64,000 nucleotides of DNA from Mameliella sp. CS4 (GTDB taxonomy: Bacteria; Pseudomonadota; Alphaproteobacteria; Rhodobacterales; Rhodobacteraceae), in assembly GCF_019392335.1 (NCBI RefSeq), contig NZ_JAHXRQ010000003.1, forward strand, positions 186,001 through 250,000, written 5' to 3'. The notes under the pieces are model-generated. The model was given only the letters and a program-made list of their open reading frames with translations. It was not told the DNA's origin and did not search any database. The stretch's first letter is position 1. Every line of letters starts with the position of its first letter. Of the stretch, positions 44,949 through 53,605 are shown one piece after another. The translations under genes were made by a program, and so were the position numbers.

Positions 44949-46613
44949 ATGGCACGGGGTTTTCTGTCTGGGGCGATCTGGGGCGCGGTCTTTTCCGGGG
45001 CCGGGCTGGCAGCGGTATCGCTGAACACACCATTGCCCGAAAACCCGGCCATCGTGCCGCCACCGGGCGGGGTGGTGGACAGCGGCCTGCTGGACACGCC
45101 CCCCGATGCGGACCCGGATGCGGCACCTTTTGCGGTCCCGGATGCCGAACCGGTGGCCCAGCCCGATCCGGTTGACCCGGCGCCCGATGCCTCGGCGCCG
45201 CGCGTGGTCGAGACGCCCGAGGCGGGTGACGTGGCTGATCCGAAACCGGATCTTTCCGAGCCGGGGCGCCGTCCGGTGCCCGAAAGCGGCGTCGACCGGC
45301 CCGCCGCGCCAGCCGGTGCGCCTGCCGCGCCCTCGGGACCTGTGGCGGTGGGCGCGGATACCGCACCTCCCGCGGCCCCCCGTGTCGGCGGGGCGCCGGA
45401 TGCGCCAGAGGGGGCAACCCCGGCGCCAGACGGCACGGCGCCGGTTTCCGTCGGGCGTGACGCGCCGGTCAAACCGGGGGCGCAGACCTCTGCCCCCGGG
45501 GCGCCCCGTCCCGAAGCCCAACCGATCATCATCACCGGCCCGGCCCAGCCGCCGGCCCCGGTCGTGCCCGATGGCGACAGTGCGCTTGTAACCGAGCGGG
45601 TGGACGGGCCAGATCCGGTCGATCCCGCGCCGGAGCACCCGGCCCCGGTCGATCCCGCACCCGAGGCACCCGAGCCCGCCGCCGCGCCGGACCCGGACGC
45701 CCCCGCGTCCGATCCCGATGCACCGCGCGTTGCGGCGCCCGGTCCCGATCCGGCGCTTGAACCCGTGCTGGAGACAACGGAACCCGCGCCCGAACCCACG
45801 GGGCCGGCCATCGGCAAACCCGCGCGGTCCCTCGTGGATCGCGCGACGCCCGCTGCCCCCGATCCGCAGCCCGACCCCGAGGAGACCGGCCCCACCGCGC
45901 CCCCCTCTGCGCTGGCGGCCTTGCCCGAAGACAGCCCGCTGGTGCGCTTCGCCGCCCCGGTCAAGGTGGCGCCGGACGTGCCGCGCATGGCCATCGTTCT
46001 GATCGACGACGGCAGCGGCCCGCTTGGCCCTTCGGGGCTCGAGGCCTTTCCCTTCCCTGTGAGCTTTGCGATCTCTCCCAACCATCCGGACCCCGCCGCC
46101 GCCGCCAAGGGCTATCGCGATCTCGGGTTCGAGGTGCTGGTGCTGGGCGACATGCCCGACGGTGCCCAGGCCGCCGATGTCGAGGTCGCGATGGAGGGGC
46201 TGATGCGGGCGGTGCCGGATGTCGTGGCCGTGCTTGAGGACCCGGATGGCGACCTGCAGGAGACCCGCGATGTGTCGAGTCAGGTCGCGGCCTTTCTTGC
46301 GGATAGCGGGCACGGGTTGATCTCACAGCCCAAGGGGCTGAACACGGCGCAGAAACTGGCGCTGAAGGATGGTGTGCCCTCTGTCACGCTGTTCCGCGAT
46401 TTCGACGGTGAGGGGCAGGACGCCACGATGATCCGCCGCACGCTGGACCAGGCCGCCTTTCGCGCCCGGCAAGAAGGCGGCGTGGTCATGATGGGGCGGC
46501 TGCGCGCCGACACGGTCTCGGCGTTGGTGCTCTGGGGGCTGCAAGACCGCAGCGGCAGTATCGCACTTGTTCCGACATCGGTTGTGCTGGCCGAGTCGCT
46601 GGCGTCGGATTAA
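44949..46613 (+). CDS. Divergent polysaccharide deacetylase (YibQ-like) with long Pro/Ala/Asp arm
   Basis: 554 residues. The N-terminal hydrophobic segment (residues 4-25) is a signal anchor. Residues about 30-340 are low complexity, almost only P, A, D, E, V and G, with runs of the type D-P-A-P-E and P-D-P-D-A-P. The folded part starts near 345 with [15 protein letters not shown], followed by F-A-I-S-P-N-H-P-D and M-M-G-R-L-R-A, matching the divergent polysaccharide deacetylase family. The usual metal-binding D-D and H-rich set is only partly seen. It probably spans the periplasm and acts on envelope polymers. It diverges from trpG, and its stop is five bases from the end of the convergent DUF1638 gene. 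Confidence 0.82.
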   Translation: MARGFLSGAIWGAVFSGAGLAAVSLNTPLPENPAIVPPPGGVVDSGLLDTPPDADPDAAPFAVPDAEPVAQPDPVDPAPDASAPRVVETPEAGDVADPKPDLSEPGRRPVPESGVDRPAAPAGAPAAPSGPVAVGADTAPPAAPRVGGAPDAPEGATPAPDGTAPVSVGRDAPVKPGAQTSAPGAPRPEAQPIIITGPAQPPAPVVPDGDSALVTERVDGPDPVDPAPEHPAPVDPAPEAPEPAAAPDPDAPASDPDAPRVAAPGPDPALEPVLETTEPAPEPTGPAIGKPARSLVDRATPAAPDPQPDPEETGPTAPPSALAALPEDSPLVRFAAPVKVAPDVPRMAIVLIDDGSGPLGPSGLEAFPFPVSFAISPNHPDPAAAAKGYRDLGFEVLVLGDMPDGAQAADVEVAMEGLMRAVPDVVAVLEDPDGDLQETRDVSSQVAAFLADSGHGLISQPKGLNTAQKLALKDGVPSVTLFRDFDGEGQDATMIRRTLDQAAFRARQEGGVVMMGRLRADTVSALVLWGLQDRSGSIALVPTSVVLAESLASD

Positions 46614-46617
46614 TCCG

Positions 46618-47304
46618 TCAGCGTGGAGCCGGTGCGCCGGCCCAGCCTTCCAGAACGCGCGCCAGGTCACCGTAACCGGTATAGCGCCGCTCAAAGGCAA
46701 GGCCCATGCGTTCTGCGCAGGCCTCGGCCCGGGCTGTCAGCTCGGCATTCTCGGTCTGGGCGAGATACACCAGCCGGTCGTAATTGCCGAAATACATCTC
46801 GCGCAGCTGCGGGTGTCGGTCCAGGCCCAGCGGCTTCCAGACGAAGGCGTCGAACTGACGACAGAGGAAATCCGTGAGATAAAAGGCCGTGACCTCGTCG
46901 CGGGCCTCTAAGGCGGACAGCCCGTCGAAGAAGGCATAGCAATGCGGGCCGGGCACCATCTCGACCCCCATCTCGTCGCAGGCGGCCTGCAACAGCCCGC
47001 CGGTGCCGCAGTCGGCGTAGACCACGCAGATCCGCGCGTAGTTGGGCCGGTGCTTGTCCACCGCCGCGCGCACGGCGCCGGTGATCTTTTCCGGGTGGTT
47101 GTGCAGAATCGCAGGCAGGCAGGCGAGATCCATGTGATCCCACCCATTCAACCGGATCAGCGCCAGGATCTCTCGGGCGAGCGCGCCGCAGGCCAGCAGC
47201 AGAATCCGTCCCTCGCCGCCAGCACTCTGGTGGGGGCGCAGGCCGTCTTCGGTCAGGGCGCGGTCGGAAAGCGCGTCAGGTGCGGCTGTCGTCATAGGGG
47301 ACAT
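46618..47304 (-). CDS. DUF1638 protein
   Basis: 228 residues from ATG 47304; an ATG at 47295 is equally possible. The family core has L-L-L-A-C-G-A-L-A-R-E-I, C-L-P-A-I-L-H-N-H-P-E-K-I, V-V-Y-A-D-C-G-T-G-G-L-L, and P-H-C-Y-A-F-F. Several conserved Cys and His could bind metal. DUF1638 genes sit next to corrinoid methyltransferase genes in methanogens and in many alphaproteobacteria, and a corrinoid protein gene lies 0.9 kb upstream here. Biochemical function is unknown. Its start overlaps the end of the preceding small gene. Confidence 0.8.
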   Translation of the reverse strand: MSPMTTAAPDALSDRALTEDGLRPHQSAGGEGRILLLACGALAREILALIRLNGWDHMDLACLPAILHNHPEKITGAVRAAVDKHRPNYARICVVYADCGTGGLLQAACDEMGVEMVPGPHCYAFFDGLSALEARDEVTAFYLTDFLCRQFDAFVWKPLGLDRHPQLREMYFGNYDRLVYLAQTENAELTARAEACAERMGLAFERRYTGYGDLARVLEGWAGAPAPR

Positions 47305-47449
47305 GGGCGAGGGCCCAGCGGGCCAGCAGCGCGATCGCCAGAAGGACAGGCACCACCGTCAGAACCCCGAAGGAAGACACCGCCCAGACCGTCAGAGCAG
47401 CTGCCACGATCACGGCGCACACAAGCAGGGCAAAGGATGTCACGGGCAT
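47276..47449 (-). CDS. 57-residue membrane protein
   Basis: M-P-V-T-S-F-A-L-L-V-C-A-V-I-V followed by a second hydrophobic stretch makes two short helices separated by S-S-F-G, ending A-H-V-P-Y-D-D-S-R-T. The start has a near-perfect ribosome site (aaggagatccc). It overlaps DUF1638 by about 29 bases, so the two are translated together. I do not recognise a named family. Confidence 0.7.
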   Translation of the reverse strand: MPVTSFALLVCAVIVAAALTVWAVSSFGVLTVVPVLLAIALLARWALAHVPYDDSRT

Positions 47450-47542
47450 TGGGATCTCCTTCCTCACTGTTAAATATGGGCCAAAGGTTACGAAAGAAAA
47501 ACCCCATTCGCGCTTTTGCGGCATCAATACGCGCCAGGGTGC

Positions 47543-47860
47543 CTATCGCGACAGCTTGACCGCCGTGCCATATGCGACGATCTCGGAGGCCCCCCGCGTG
47601 ATGGCAGAGGTCTGCATCCGCATGGAGACAATCGCATCGGCCCCAAGCGCCTCGGCCTCGGCGGCCATGCGGTCCAGCGCCTGTTCCCGTGCGCCCGCCA
47701 TCAGCGAGGAATAGCCCGTCAGCTCTCCGCCGACGAGCATCTTGAGCGCGGCGACGATATCCGTGCCCAGGTGTTTGGCCCGCACGGTGGCGCCGCGTAC
47801 CAGCCCCAGAGATGCGGTGATCTCGTGCCCGGCGACGTGTTCGGTGGTGACGATCAGCAT
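47543..47860 (-). CDS. YbjQ/UPF0145 family protein
   Basis: 105 residues from ATG 47860. The family pattern V-T-T-E-H-V-A-G-H-E-I near the start, L-G-L-V-R-G-A-T-V-R-A-K-H-L-G, and A-L-G-A-D-A-I-V-S-M-R is complete. Homologues form pentamers and are called heavy-metal-binding domains, though the function is not settled. Its ATG shares one base with the stop of the next upstream gene (TGATG), so they are coupled. Confidence 0.9.
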   Translation of the reverse strand: MLIVTTEHVAGHEITASLGLVRGATVRAKHLGTDIVAALKMLVGGELTGYSSLMAGAREQALDRMAAEAEALGADAIVSMRMQTSAITRGASEIVAYGTAVKLSR

Positions 47861-48075
47861 CAGTGTTTCATCCCGTCGTAATGGTCTTCTTCGGCATTGC
47901 CGACCCGTTCGGCGATGACCCGATAGAGAATATAGCCCACCAGCGCCGCGGGCAGCACCGCCAGCCATGCGAAAGGCACGCTGAGAGAGGCCAGCAGCAG
48001 CATCCCGAGCCAGAAGGTCACGGCGCTGCCTGCCAGGACGCAGACGATGATCAATACGAGTCTGTCGAGTTTCAT
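47860..48075 (-). CDS. 71-residue two-helix membrane protein
   Basis: M-K-L-D-R-L-V-L-I-I-V-C-V-L leads into two hydrophobic helices (about 5-28 and 33-53), then a polar tail with D-H-Y-D-G-M-K-H. The ribosome site agagggg precedes the ATG. Stop and start of the YbjQ gene overlap. Function unknown; the coupling suggests a membrane partner for the YbjQ protein. Confidence 0.75.
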   Translation of the reverse strand: MKLDRLVLIIVCVLAGSAVTFWLGMLLLASLSVPFAWLAVLPAALVGYILYRVIAERVGNAEEDHYDGMKH

Positions 48076-48164
48076 GGCGCACCCCTCTGCATCCATCCTG
48101 ACCGCAGGGGGCGCAAAAGAAAAGAGGCGGAGCCGGGGCCCCGCCTCATCGACCGGCAGCTGTG

Positions 48165-48869
48165 TCAGCCGGCCGCCATCTGGTTGTGCTTGCGCGAGAT
48201 GAACTCCTTGGCGGTTTCCACCGCCACGGCCGCGTCGCGGCAATAGGCGTCGGCGCCGATCGCCTTGCCGAATTCCTCGTTCAGCGGGGCGCCGCCGACC
48301 AGCACGACATAGTCGTCGCGGATGCCCTGTTCGATCATCGCGTCGATCACCACCTTCATGTAGGGCATGGTGGTGGTCAGCAGGGCGGACATCCCGAGGA
48401 TGTCGGCCTCTTCGGCCTTGATCGCCTCAAGGTAGTTCTCGACCGGGTTGTTGATCCCCAGGTCGACCACCTCGAAGCCGGCGCCTTCCATCATCATCGA
48501 GACAAGGTTCTTGCCGATGTCGTGGATATCACCCTTGACGGTGCCGATGACCATCTTGCCCTGCTTGGGGGCGCCGGTTTCGGCCAGGAGCGGTTTCAGG
48601 ATGGCCATGCCACCCTTCATCGCGTTGGCGGCCAGCAGAACCTCGGGCACGAAGAGGATGCCATCGCGGAAGTCGTGGCCGACGATGGTCATGCCACCCA
48701 CCAATGCCTTGGTCAGGATATCGTAGGGGGCCCAGCCGCGCTCGAGCAGGATGTTCACACCTTCTTCGATCTCTTCCTTGAGACCGTCGTAGAGGTCGTC
48801 GAACATCTGCTGGACGAGTTCCTCGTCGTCGAGTTCGGAGAGGATGATGTCGTCTTCTTCATCGGACAT
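48165..48869 (-). CDS. Corrinoid-binding protein (MtbC/MetH B12-domain type)
   Basis: 234 residues from ATG 48869, preceded by aaggga; the longer frame has no family match. An N-terminal helical cap (residues 15-100, with G-H-D-F-R-D-G-I-L-F-V-P-E) is followed by the B12 Rossmann domain with G-D114-I-H116-D-I-G119-K, the lower-axial His loop, and later S-A-L-L-T-T and V-L-V-G-G-A-P. It shuttles methyl groups from a substrate-specific methyltransferase such as MttB to a second methyltransferase. It has its own promoter region, 173 bases from the divergent PA0069 gene. An acidic N-terminus (E-E-D-D-I-I) is typical of bacterial members. Confidence 0.93.
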   Translation of the reverse strand: MSDEEDDIILSELDDEELVQQMFDDLYDGLKEEIEEGVNILLERGWAPYDILTKALVGGMTIVGHDFRDGILFVPEVLLAANAMKGGMAILKPLLAETGAPKQGKMVIGTVKGDIHDIGKNLVSMMMEGAGFEVVDLGINNPVENYLEAIKAEEADILGMSALLTTTMPYMKVVIDAMIEQGIRDDYVVLVGGAPLNEEFGKAIGADAYCRDAAVAVETAKEFISRKHNQMAAG

Positions 48870-49042
48870 GGCGCGGTTCCCTTGGCTTGGCATGGCATCG
48901 CATGCCGTCGTTTGAACGACTATTCGTCGTTTTCTGCGGATTTCAATTGGCGGATTGCGACATTGGGTAAGGCTGGACCGACCTGCGGCACCCAAGTGCC
49001 GCAAATCTTGTCAACGTTCCCGTTGTGTTCTAAGTTTTCGGC

Positions 49043-50128
49043 ATGAAACCCCCGTCCCGCCCCGTCGATCCCGAACGCGCCCGTGGCCGTGCCGCGACGA
49101 GTCGCGATTGCGGCCGCTACGAAAGGTTGCGGCGCGAGGATGTGCATGATGGATGGGACCTGCCGGAAGAGGGCGGGGTGTTCCGGACCGAGGTCAGCGA
49201 GGAAGTGCCGCGCAAGGTCATCACCTACGTCCGGTCGCCGGACCTGCCCTTTGACAGGTCGCTGAACCCGTACCGGGGCTGCGAACATGGCTGCATCTAC
49301 TGTTTTGCGCGGCCCACGCATGCCTGGCTGGGCCTGTCGCCCGGCCTGGATTTCGAAACGCGGTTGGTGGCGCGGCCCGCCGCGCCCGAGGTGCTGGCGC
49401 GCGAATTGCGGAGCAGGCGCTATGAGGTTGCGACGCTGGCCATCGGCACCAATACCGATCCCTACCAGCCGGTCGAGCGAGACCGTGGCATCATGCGCGC
49501 CTGCCTGGAGGTCCTGCGCGATTTCCGGCACCCGGTGGCCATCGTGACCAAGGGCGCGCTGATCGAACGCGACATCGACATTCTGTCCGACATGGCGGCG
49601 CAGGGGCTGGCGCGGGTGGGAATATCCGTCACAACGCTGGATCCGGTCCTGTCGCGCCGGATGGAACCGCGCGCGCCCGGCCCGCAGCGCCGCTTGCAGG
49701 TGATTCGACGGCTGACGGAGGCGGGCATTCCGGTGCGGATCATGGCCTCGCCCATGATCCCGGCCCTGACCGATCCGGAGCTGGAGGCGATCCTGAAGGC
49801 AGGGGCCGACGCCGGCGCGGACGCGGCCAGCTGGATCATGCTGCGCCTGCCGCTGGAGGTCGCTGACCTCTGGCAGGACTGGCTGCAGCTGCATTATCCC
49901 GACCGGGCCGCGCGCATCATGGGCCACCTGCGCGACATGCACGGCGGCGAGGTCTATTCCTCGAAATGGTTTTCCCGCATGCGCGGCGAAGGCCCCTATG
50001 CCGACCTGGTGGCGGCGCGATTCCGGCGCGCGGCGCGCGCGTTGGGGCTGGATCGCGACCAGCCCGCGCTGCGTCGCGATCTCTTTGCCCCGCCCGCACA
50101 AAAGGGCGATCAGTTGAGCCTGTTCTAG
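49043..50128 (+). CDS. PA0069-family radical SAM protein
   Basis: 361 residues. The cluster motif is C80-E-H-G-C84-I-Y-C87, following N-P-Y-R-G, and T-N-T-D-P-Y-Q-P-V-E is the family's second motif. These SplB-related proteins (SPL/PA0069 group) have no settled substrate. The N-terminus is basic. It ends three bases past the stop of the convergent DUF4242 gene. Whether it takes part in the corrinoid pathway is not known; RamA-type activators have other motifs. Confidence 0.9.
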   Translation: MKPPSRPVDPERARGRAATSRDCGRYERLRREDVHDGWDLPEEGGVFRTEVSEEVPRKVITYVRSPDLPFDRSLNPYRGCEHGCIYCFARPTHAWLGLSPGLDFETRLVARPAAPEVLARELRSRRYEVATLAIGTNTDPYQPVERDRGIMRACLEVLRDFRHPVAIVTKGALIERDIDILSDMAAQGLARVGISVTTLDPVLSRRMEPRAPGPQRRLQVIRRLTEAGIPVRIMASPMIPALTDPELEAILKAGADAGADAASWIMLRLPLEVADLWQDWLQLHYPDRAARIMGHLRDMHGGEVYSSKWFSRMRGEGPYADLVAARFRRAARALGLDRDQPALRRDLFAPPAQKGDQLSLF

Positions 50129-50397
50129 CCGGCGGTCGTCGGGTCGATGCGGGTCTTGATCTCGGTGATCGTGTCGGCGGGAAAGCCGCTCATCTGCGCG
50201 TGTTCGCGGATCGCATCCTCGTCCTCGGCAAGGTAGACGCAGAATGTCTTGTCCCCGGCCACGTAGGAATGGTTCCATTGCACCCTGGGCGCCAGTTTCG
50301 CCAAGGCGGCATTCGATGCGCTGGCCGCGCCGCAAAGCTCGTCCTGCGACATGGACCCGGCGCCGGGGATATTTCGTTCGATCACATAGGTTTTCAT
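50125..50397 (-). CDS. DUF4242 (nickel-binding-like) small protein
   Basis: 90 residues from ATG 50397. Pattern: M-K-T-Y-V-I-E-R-N-I-P-G-A-G, W-N-H-S-Y-V-A-G-D-K-T-F-C-V-Y-L-A-E-D-E, I-R-E-H-A-Q-M-S-G-F-P. This is the DUF4242 ferredoxin-like fold, annotated elsewhere as nickel-binding. It diverges from a LysR gene that may control it. Confidence 0.85.
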   Translation of the reverse strand: MKTYVIERNIPGAGSMSQDELCGAASASNAALAKLAPRVQWNHSYVAGDKTFCVYLAEDEDAIREHAQMSGFPADTITEIKTRIDPTTAG

Positions 50398-50475
50398 CTG
50401 GGCCTCCCTGGGCAAAAAGACGTTGTCGTCTCACCCCAAGTAAAGCGCAGTTCTGTCCCGCGATCATTTGAGTTA

Positions 50476-50495
50476 TTGTACTCGACGGGTGACAA
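50476..50495. promoter_or_regulatory. LysR-type inverted repeat between DUF4242 and LysR genes
   Basis: TTGT-N12-ACAA lies in the 115-base divergent region, 17 bases before the LysR start. The spacing and arms are acceptable for a LysR-family site, but the arms are short and chance cannot be excluded. Confidence 0.3.
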
Positions 50496-50512
50496 AATGT
50501 TGTCGGGGGAGC

Positions 50513-51448
50513 ATGCCGCTGTCGCATCTCAATGCCTGGCGGGCGGTGGATGCCGTTCTGAGTGAAGGATCGGTCGCGCGTGCAGCCGTGGCCCTGGGCG
50601 TGACCCAGGCCGCCGTCAGCGCGCAGATCCGCCGGCTGGAAGACAGGCTGGGCCGGACGCTGTTCCGGCGTACCCCAGGCGGTCTGGAACCGGTCGAGGA
50701 CCTGGCCGGGCTGGCGCCCGCGCTGCACAGCGGGTTCGCGGCCATTGCCTCGGTGCAGGATGCGCTGCGCTCCGGGCTTGGCCAGCGGCGCGTGGCGCTG
50801 ACTGTCACCCAGACCTTTGCCGAAAGCTGGCTGCCGCATCACCTGCCGGATCTCTTTGCCAGGTTGGGGGCGGTGGACCTGCGCATCGACACCAGTTGGG
50901 AGGTGGTGGACCTGGCCGGTTCGGACGTGCATTTCGCCATCCGCTTCATGCCGCAACCCGGGCCGGGTTATGGCGCGATCGACCTGCTGCCCAGCGGGGT
51001 GGTGCCGGTCTGCACGCCGGAGTTCGCCCGCCGCTACGGGTTGACCCCCGGCCAGACGGATCTGAGCGGCGTGCCCATCGCCCATATCGACGTGCCCACC
51101 ACCGACGCGGCCTGGCTGGACTGGCAGGGATGGAGCCGGGCCACGGGCATCGACATCTCCAGCGCGAACGACGGGCCACGGTTTGCCCTCAAGGGTAGCG
51201 GGGCGCGGATCGCGCGGGCCGGGATCGGCCTTGTGCTGGGCGGGTTGTCGGACGTTGTACACTCGGTGGAAAGCGGCGCGCTGGTCATGCCTTTCGGCGT
51301 GGGGTCCGTCGTGCCGGCGGAGTACTGGCACCGCCTGTTGTGGTACGAACAGCGTCCGCTGGGACCGGTCCAGCGCAAGTTTCGGGACTGGATCGGTGCC
51401 CGTGCCGCCGATGACCATGCCAAGATGCGTATACTGTTCGGGATCTGA
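50513..51448 (+). CDS. LysR-family transcriptional regulator (GcvA-like)
   Basis: 311 residues from ATG 50513, with ggggga upstream. HTH: S-V-A-R-A-A-V-A-L-G-V-T-Q-A-A-V-S-A-Q-I-R-R-L-E. The effector domain has the GcvA-type H-F-A-I-R-F segment. It probably controls the divergent DUF4242 gene and itself. Confidence 0.9.
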   Translation: MPLSHLNAWRAVDAVLSEGSVARAAVALGVTQAAVSAQIRRLEDRLGRTLFRRTPGGLEPVEDLAGLAPALHSGFAAIASVQDALRSGLGQRRVALTVTQTFAESWLPHHLPDLFARLGAVDLRIDTSWEVVDLAGSDVHFAIRFMPQPGPGYGAIDLLPSGVVPVCTPEFARRYGLTPGQTDLSGVPIAHIDVPTTDAAWLDWQGWSRATGIDISSANDGPRFALKGSGARIARAGIGLVLGGLSDVVHSVESGALVMPFGVGSVVPAEYWHRLLWYEQRPLGPVQRKFRDWIGARAADDHAKMRILFGI

Positions 51449-51455
51449 CCGCGTC

Positions 51456-51677
51456 TCAGCCGTTGTCGACGACCAGCCGGACACAGCCGACTCCGGCCAC
51501 GGCATGGCCGGTGTCGGCCTCAAATCCCGCGTCGGCCCCGGCGTCCTGCAGGCCCAGTTCGTCCATTGCGACACGCCGTGCAACGCGCAGTGCTGCCCTT
51601 GTCGCTTGTCCGCCATTGGCCTGTAGGTACCTTTCCAAGTCGCTCAGAACATCTGCGACCCATCTGTGATCCGCCAT
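51456..51677 (-). CDS. 73-residue hypothetical protein
   Basis: It starts at ATG 51677 after aagggg. The sequence opens M-A-D-H-R-W-V-A-D-V-L-S-D-L-E-R-Y-L and contains an Arg/Ala-rich helix (R-A-A-L-R-V-A-R-R-V-A-M-D-E-L), then an acidic, Gly-rich end. No membrane segment. I do not recognise it. It lies convergent with the LysR gene, 121 bases downstream of bmt on the same strand, after a separate ribosome site. Confidence 0.6.
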   Translation of the reverse strand: MADHRWVADVLSDLERYLQANGGQATRAALRVARRVAMDELGLQDAGADAGFEADTGHAVAGVGCVRLVVDNG

Positions 51678-51798
51678 GATATACCCCTTACCTGCCAACC
51701 GAATCCCACCCGGGTCGGCGGGACGAAAATAGGGCAGGGGCGTTAATCAGACCTTGATCGAGGTCGCCGTGGCGGATGCGAAATCCGCCACACGCCTA

Positions 51799-52812
51799 TC
51801 AGCCGCGCCGACGCCGTCCGCGCCGTTCGCGTGTCGGGCCATCGTCACCCGTGCCGTCACTGTCGGACGAGAACCCGCCCAGCATGCCGGTGATCTGTTC
51901 CAGCGTCGGGCGCGGCCCCTTTTCACGGGTTTCCAGAGCCGCGCGCATGGCTTTCAGGTGTTCGGGCATCGTGCCGCAGCAGCCGCCGATGATCCGGGCG
52001 CCGGAATCGCGTGCCATGATCGCGTATTCGGCCATCAGCTCGGGCGTGCCGTCATAGTGGATGTGCCCGTCGACGTATTTCGGAATGCCCGCGTTGCCCT
52101 TGGCGATGATCGGACGCTCTGTCCCCTGAGCGGCAAAGCCCAGTACCGTACGCAGCAGGTCCGAGGCGCCGACGCCGCAGTTGGCGCCGAAAGCCAGTGG
52201 CGGGTTCGGCAGGCTCTCGACCATCTTGACCATGTCGGCCGAGGTCATGCCCATCATCGTGCGTCCCGCGGTGTCGAAACTCATGGTGCCGCACCAGGGC
52301 ATGCCGACGTTGGTAAAGGCCTCGGCGGCGGCCTTGTATTCCTCTGGGGCCGAGATCGTCTCGACCCAGAGCACATCCGCGCCGCCATCCTTGAGGCCGG
52401 CGGCGGTTTCCTCGAACATCTCGACCGCGCGTTCGTGGGTCAGGTTGCCGGCCTCGCCCATGATCTCGCCCGTCGGGCCGACAGAACCTGCGACGATCAC
52501 CTCGCGGCCCGATCCGTCGGCAATCTCGCGGCCCAGTTCGGCGGCGAGTTTCGACAGTTCAAAGGCGCGGTGCCCGGCCTCGTGCAGTTTCAGCCGCGAG
52601 GCATTGGCGCCAAAGCTGTTGGTCAGGAAAAGATCCGATCCCGCCTCGACCGCGCCGCGATACAGCGCGCGGATCTTGTCCGGTTCATCCTCGTTCCAGA
52701 ATTCCGGGGCATCCCCGGATTGCAGCCCCATGTTGAAGAGGTTGGTGCCCGTCGCCCCGTCTGCCAGCAGCCAGTCGCGCTGAGCCAGGGCCCGGGAAAG
52801 TGCGTCGCTCAT
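51799..52812 (-). CDS. bmt: Betaine--homocysteine S-methyltransferase
   Basis: 337 residues from ATG 52812. The pterin-binding-like barrel shows L-L-A-D-G-A-T-G-T-N-L-F, the homocysteine zinc ligands C212 (G-A-N-C-G-V-G) and C278-C279 (G-G-C-C-G-T), and a final Arg-rich tail. It moves a methyl from glycine betaine to homocysteine, yielding dimethylglycine and methionine. Family members of this subgroup are also annotated as general homocysteine S-methyltransferases, so betaine is likely, not proven. An AT-rich leader lies upstream; the gene is 148 bases after ydcF-like gene's end. Confidence 0.88.
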   Translation of the reverse strand: MSDALSRALAQRDWLLADGATGTNLFNMGLQSGDAPEFWNEDEPDKIRALYRGAVEAGSDLFLTNSFGANASRLKLHEAGHRAFELSKLAAELGREIADGSGREVIVAGSVGPTGEIMGEAGNLTHERAVEMFEETAAGLKDGGADVLWVETISAPEEYKAAAEAFTNVGMPWCGTMSFDTAGRTMMGMTSADMVKMVESLPNPPLAFGANCGVGASDLLRTVLGFAAQGTERPIIAKGNAGIPKYVDGHIHYDGTPELMAEYAIMARDSGARIIGGCCGTMPEHLKAMRAALETREKGPRPTLEQITGMLGGFSSDSDGTGDDGPTRERRGRRRRG

Positions 52813-52960
52813 CGTTTTTGCCTTTTCCGGACGTCGTTGGTTTGCGTGTTTCACATCTGCTGACTGGAGGCAAATTCATAATCATCATCATTGTTATGAG
52901 GGGGCAGAGCAAAAGCTGCGGGACCATGCTTGTTTCGGCCTCGGTCCTCGGGAAAGGGTA

Positions 52961-53605
52961 TCAGCTCAGGAGAAAGGCTGGCAGCTTGTCTTGCAGACCC
53001 AGCGCGCGGGCAAGCGACCAGATCGCGGCACGGGGAATATTGACGGCCCAGGAGCCCGCCTCGCGCAGGAGCACCGTTGCCTTGTCTCCTGTTGTTCGCC
53101 CGGGTCCAGGACTTGCGCAAACCGCTGAGGGACGTCCGGCCCAGGCGAAGGATGCCCCGGCGCGCCAGGCGTGGTAGGCCTCTGTCACCAGCAACAGGCG
53201 CGCGTCTTCTGGGAGGTCAGGCTTGGAAAAAAGCGCGTTCTGCAGCGTGGAGAGAGACAGCGTTTCCAGCGTGAGCGCGGTGTCTGGCACACCGAGATCT
53301 CGGGCTATGCGGGCAAGGGCAATGGCGCTGCTCTTGTGCGTTCGCGGATCGCCACCACCGGTTAGCAAGAGACGCGGCGCAATGCCGCGCTCGTACAACA
53401 GAACGCCGGCATGAATGCGTCCCGTTTTCTGTTCCAGAACATGTTCTTCGCCCTCGCGCCCGCCTCCCAGCACGACGACAATGTCGTAGGCCTCGTCAAC
53501 CACGAGACAATCCCGGATCAGCAGGCTCGATCCTACGGCCAGCGCAAGACACGCCAGGGAATAGAGTAATATCGTTTGAAAGAACCAGCGCAGAAGCCGG
53601 GTCAT
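52961..53605 (-). CDS. YdcF family protein (DUF218)
   Basis: 214 residues from the ATG at 53605, which overlaps the guaA stop (ATGA). One N-terminal membrane helix (about 8-28), then the DUF218 domain: [32 protein letters not shown]. Related to SanA and ElyC, envelope proteins that affect vancomycin sensitivity and undecaprenyl carrier use. Function here is unknown. Confidence 0.85.
   Translation of the reverse strand: MTRLLRWFFQTILLYSLACLALAVGSSLLIRDCLVVDEAYDIVVVLGGGREGEEHVLEQKTGRIHAGVLLYERGIAPRLLLTGGGDPRTHKSSAIALARIARDLGVPDTALTLETLSLSTLQNALFSKPDLPEDARLLLVTEAYHAWRAGASFAWAGRPSAVCASPGPGRTTGDKATVLLREAGSWAVNIPRAAIWSLARALGLQDKLPAFLLS

Noticed and set aside
44762..46108. Ser/Gly-rich in-frame extension of trpG
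   Set aside because: It is antisense to the Pro/Ala/Asp arm of the deacetylase; trpG starts clearly at 44761 with its canonical N-terminus.
48920..51616. 898-codon minus-strand open frame
   Set aside because: Antisense to the PA0069 and LysR genes and in-phase shadow of DUF4242; composition is Arg/Gln/His rich without domains.
52813..52960. Possible SAM-II or SAH riboswitch before bmt
   Set aside because: I could not find the conserved pseudoknot or loop sequences of either class; only an AT-rich leader with repeated ATG/ATC steps is visible.
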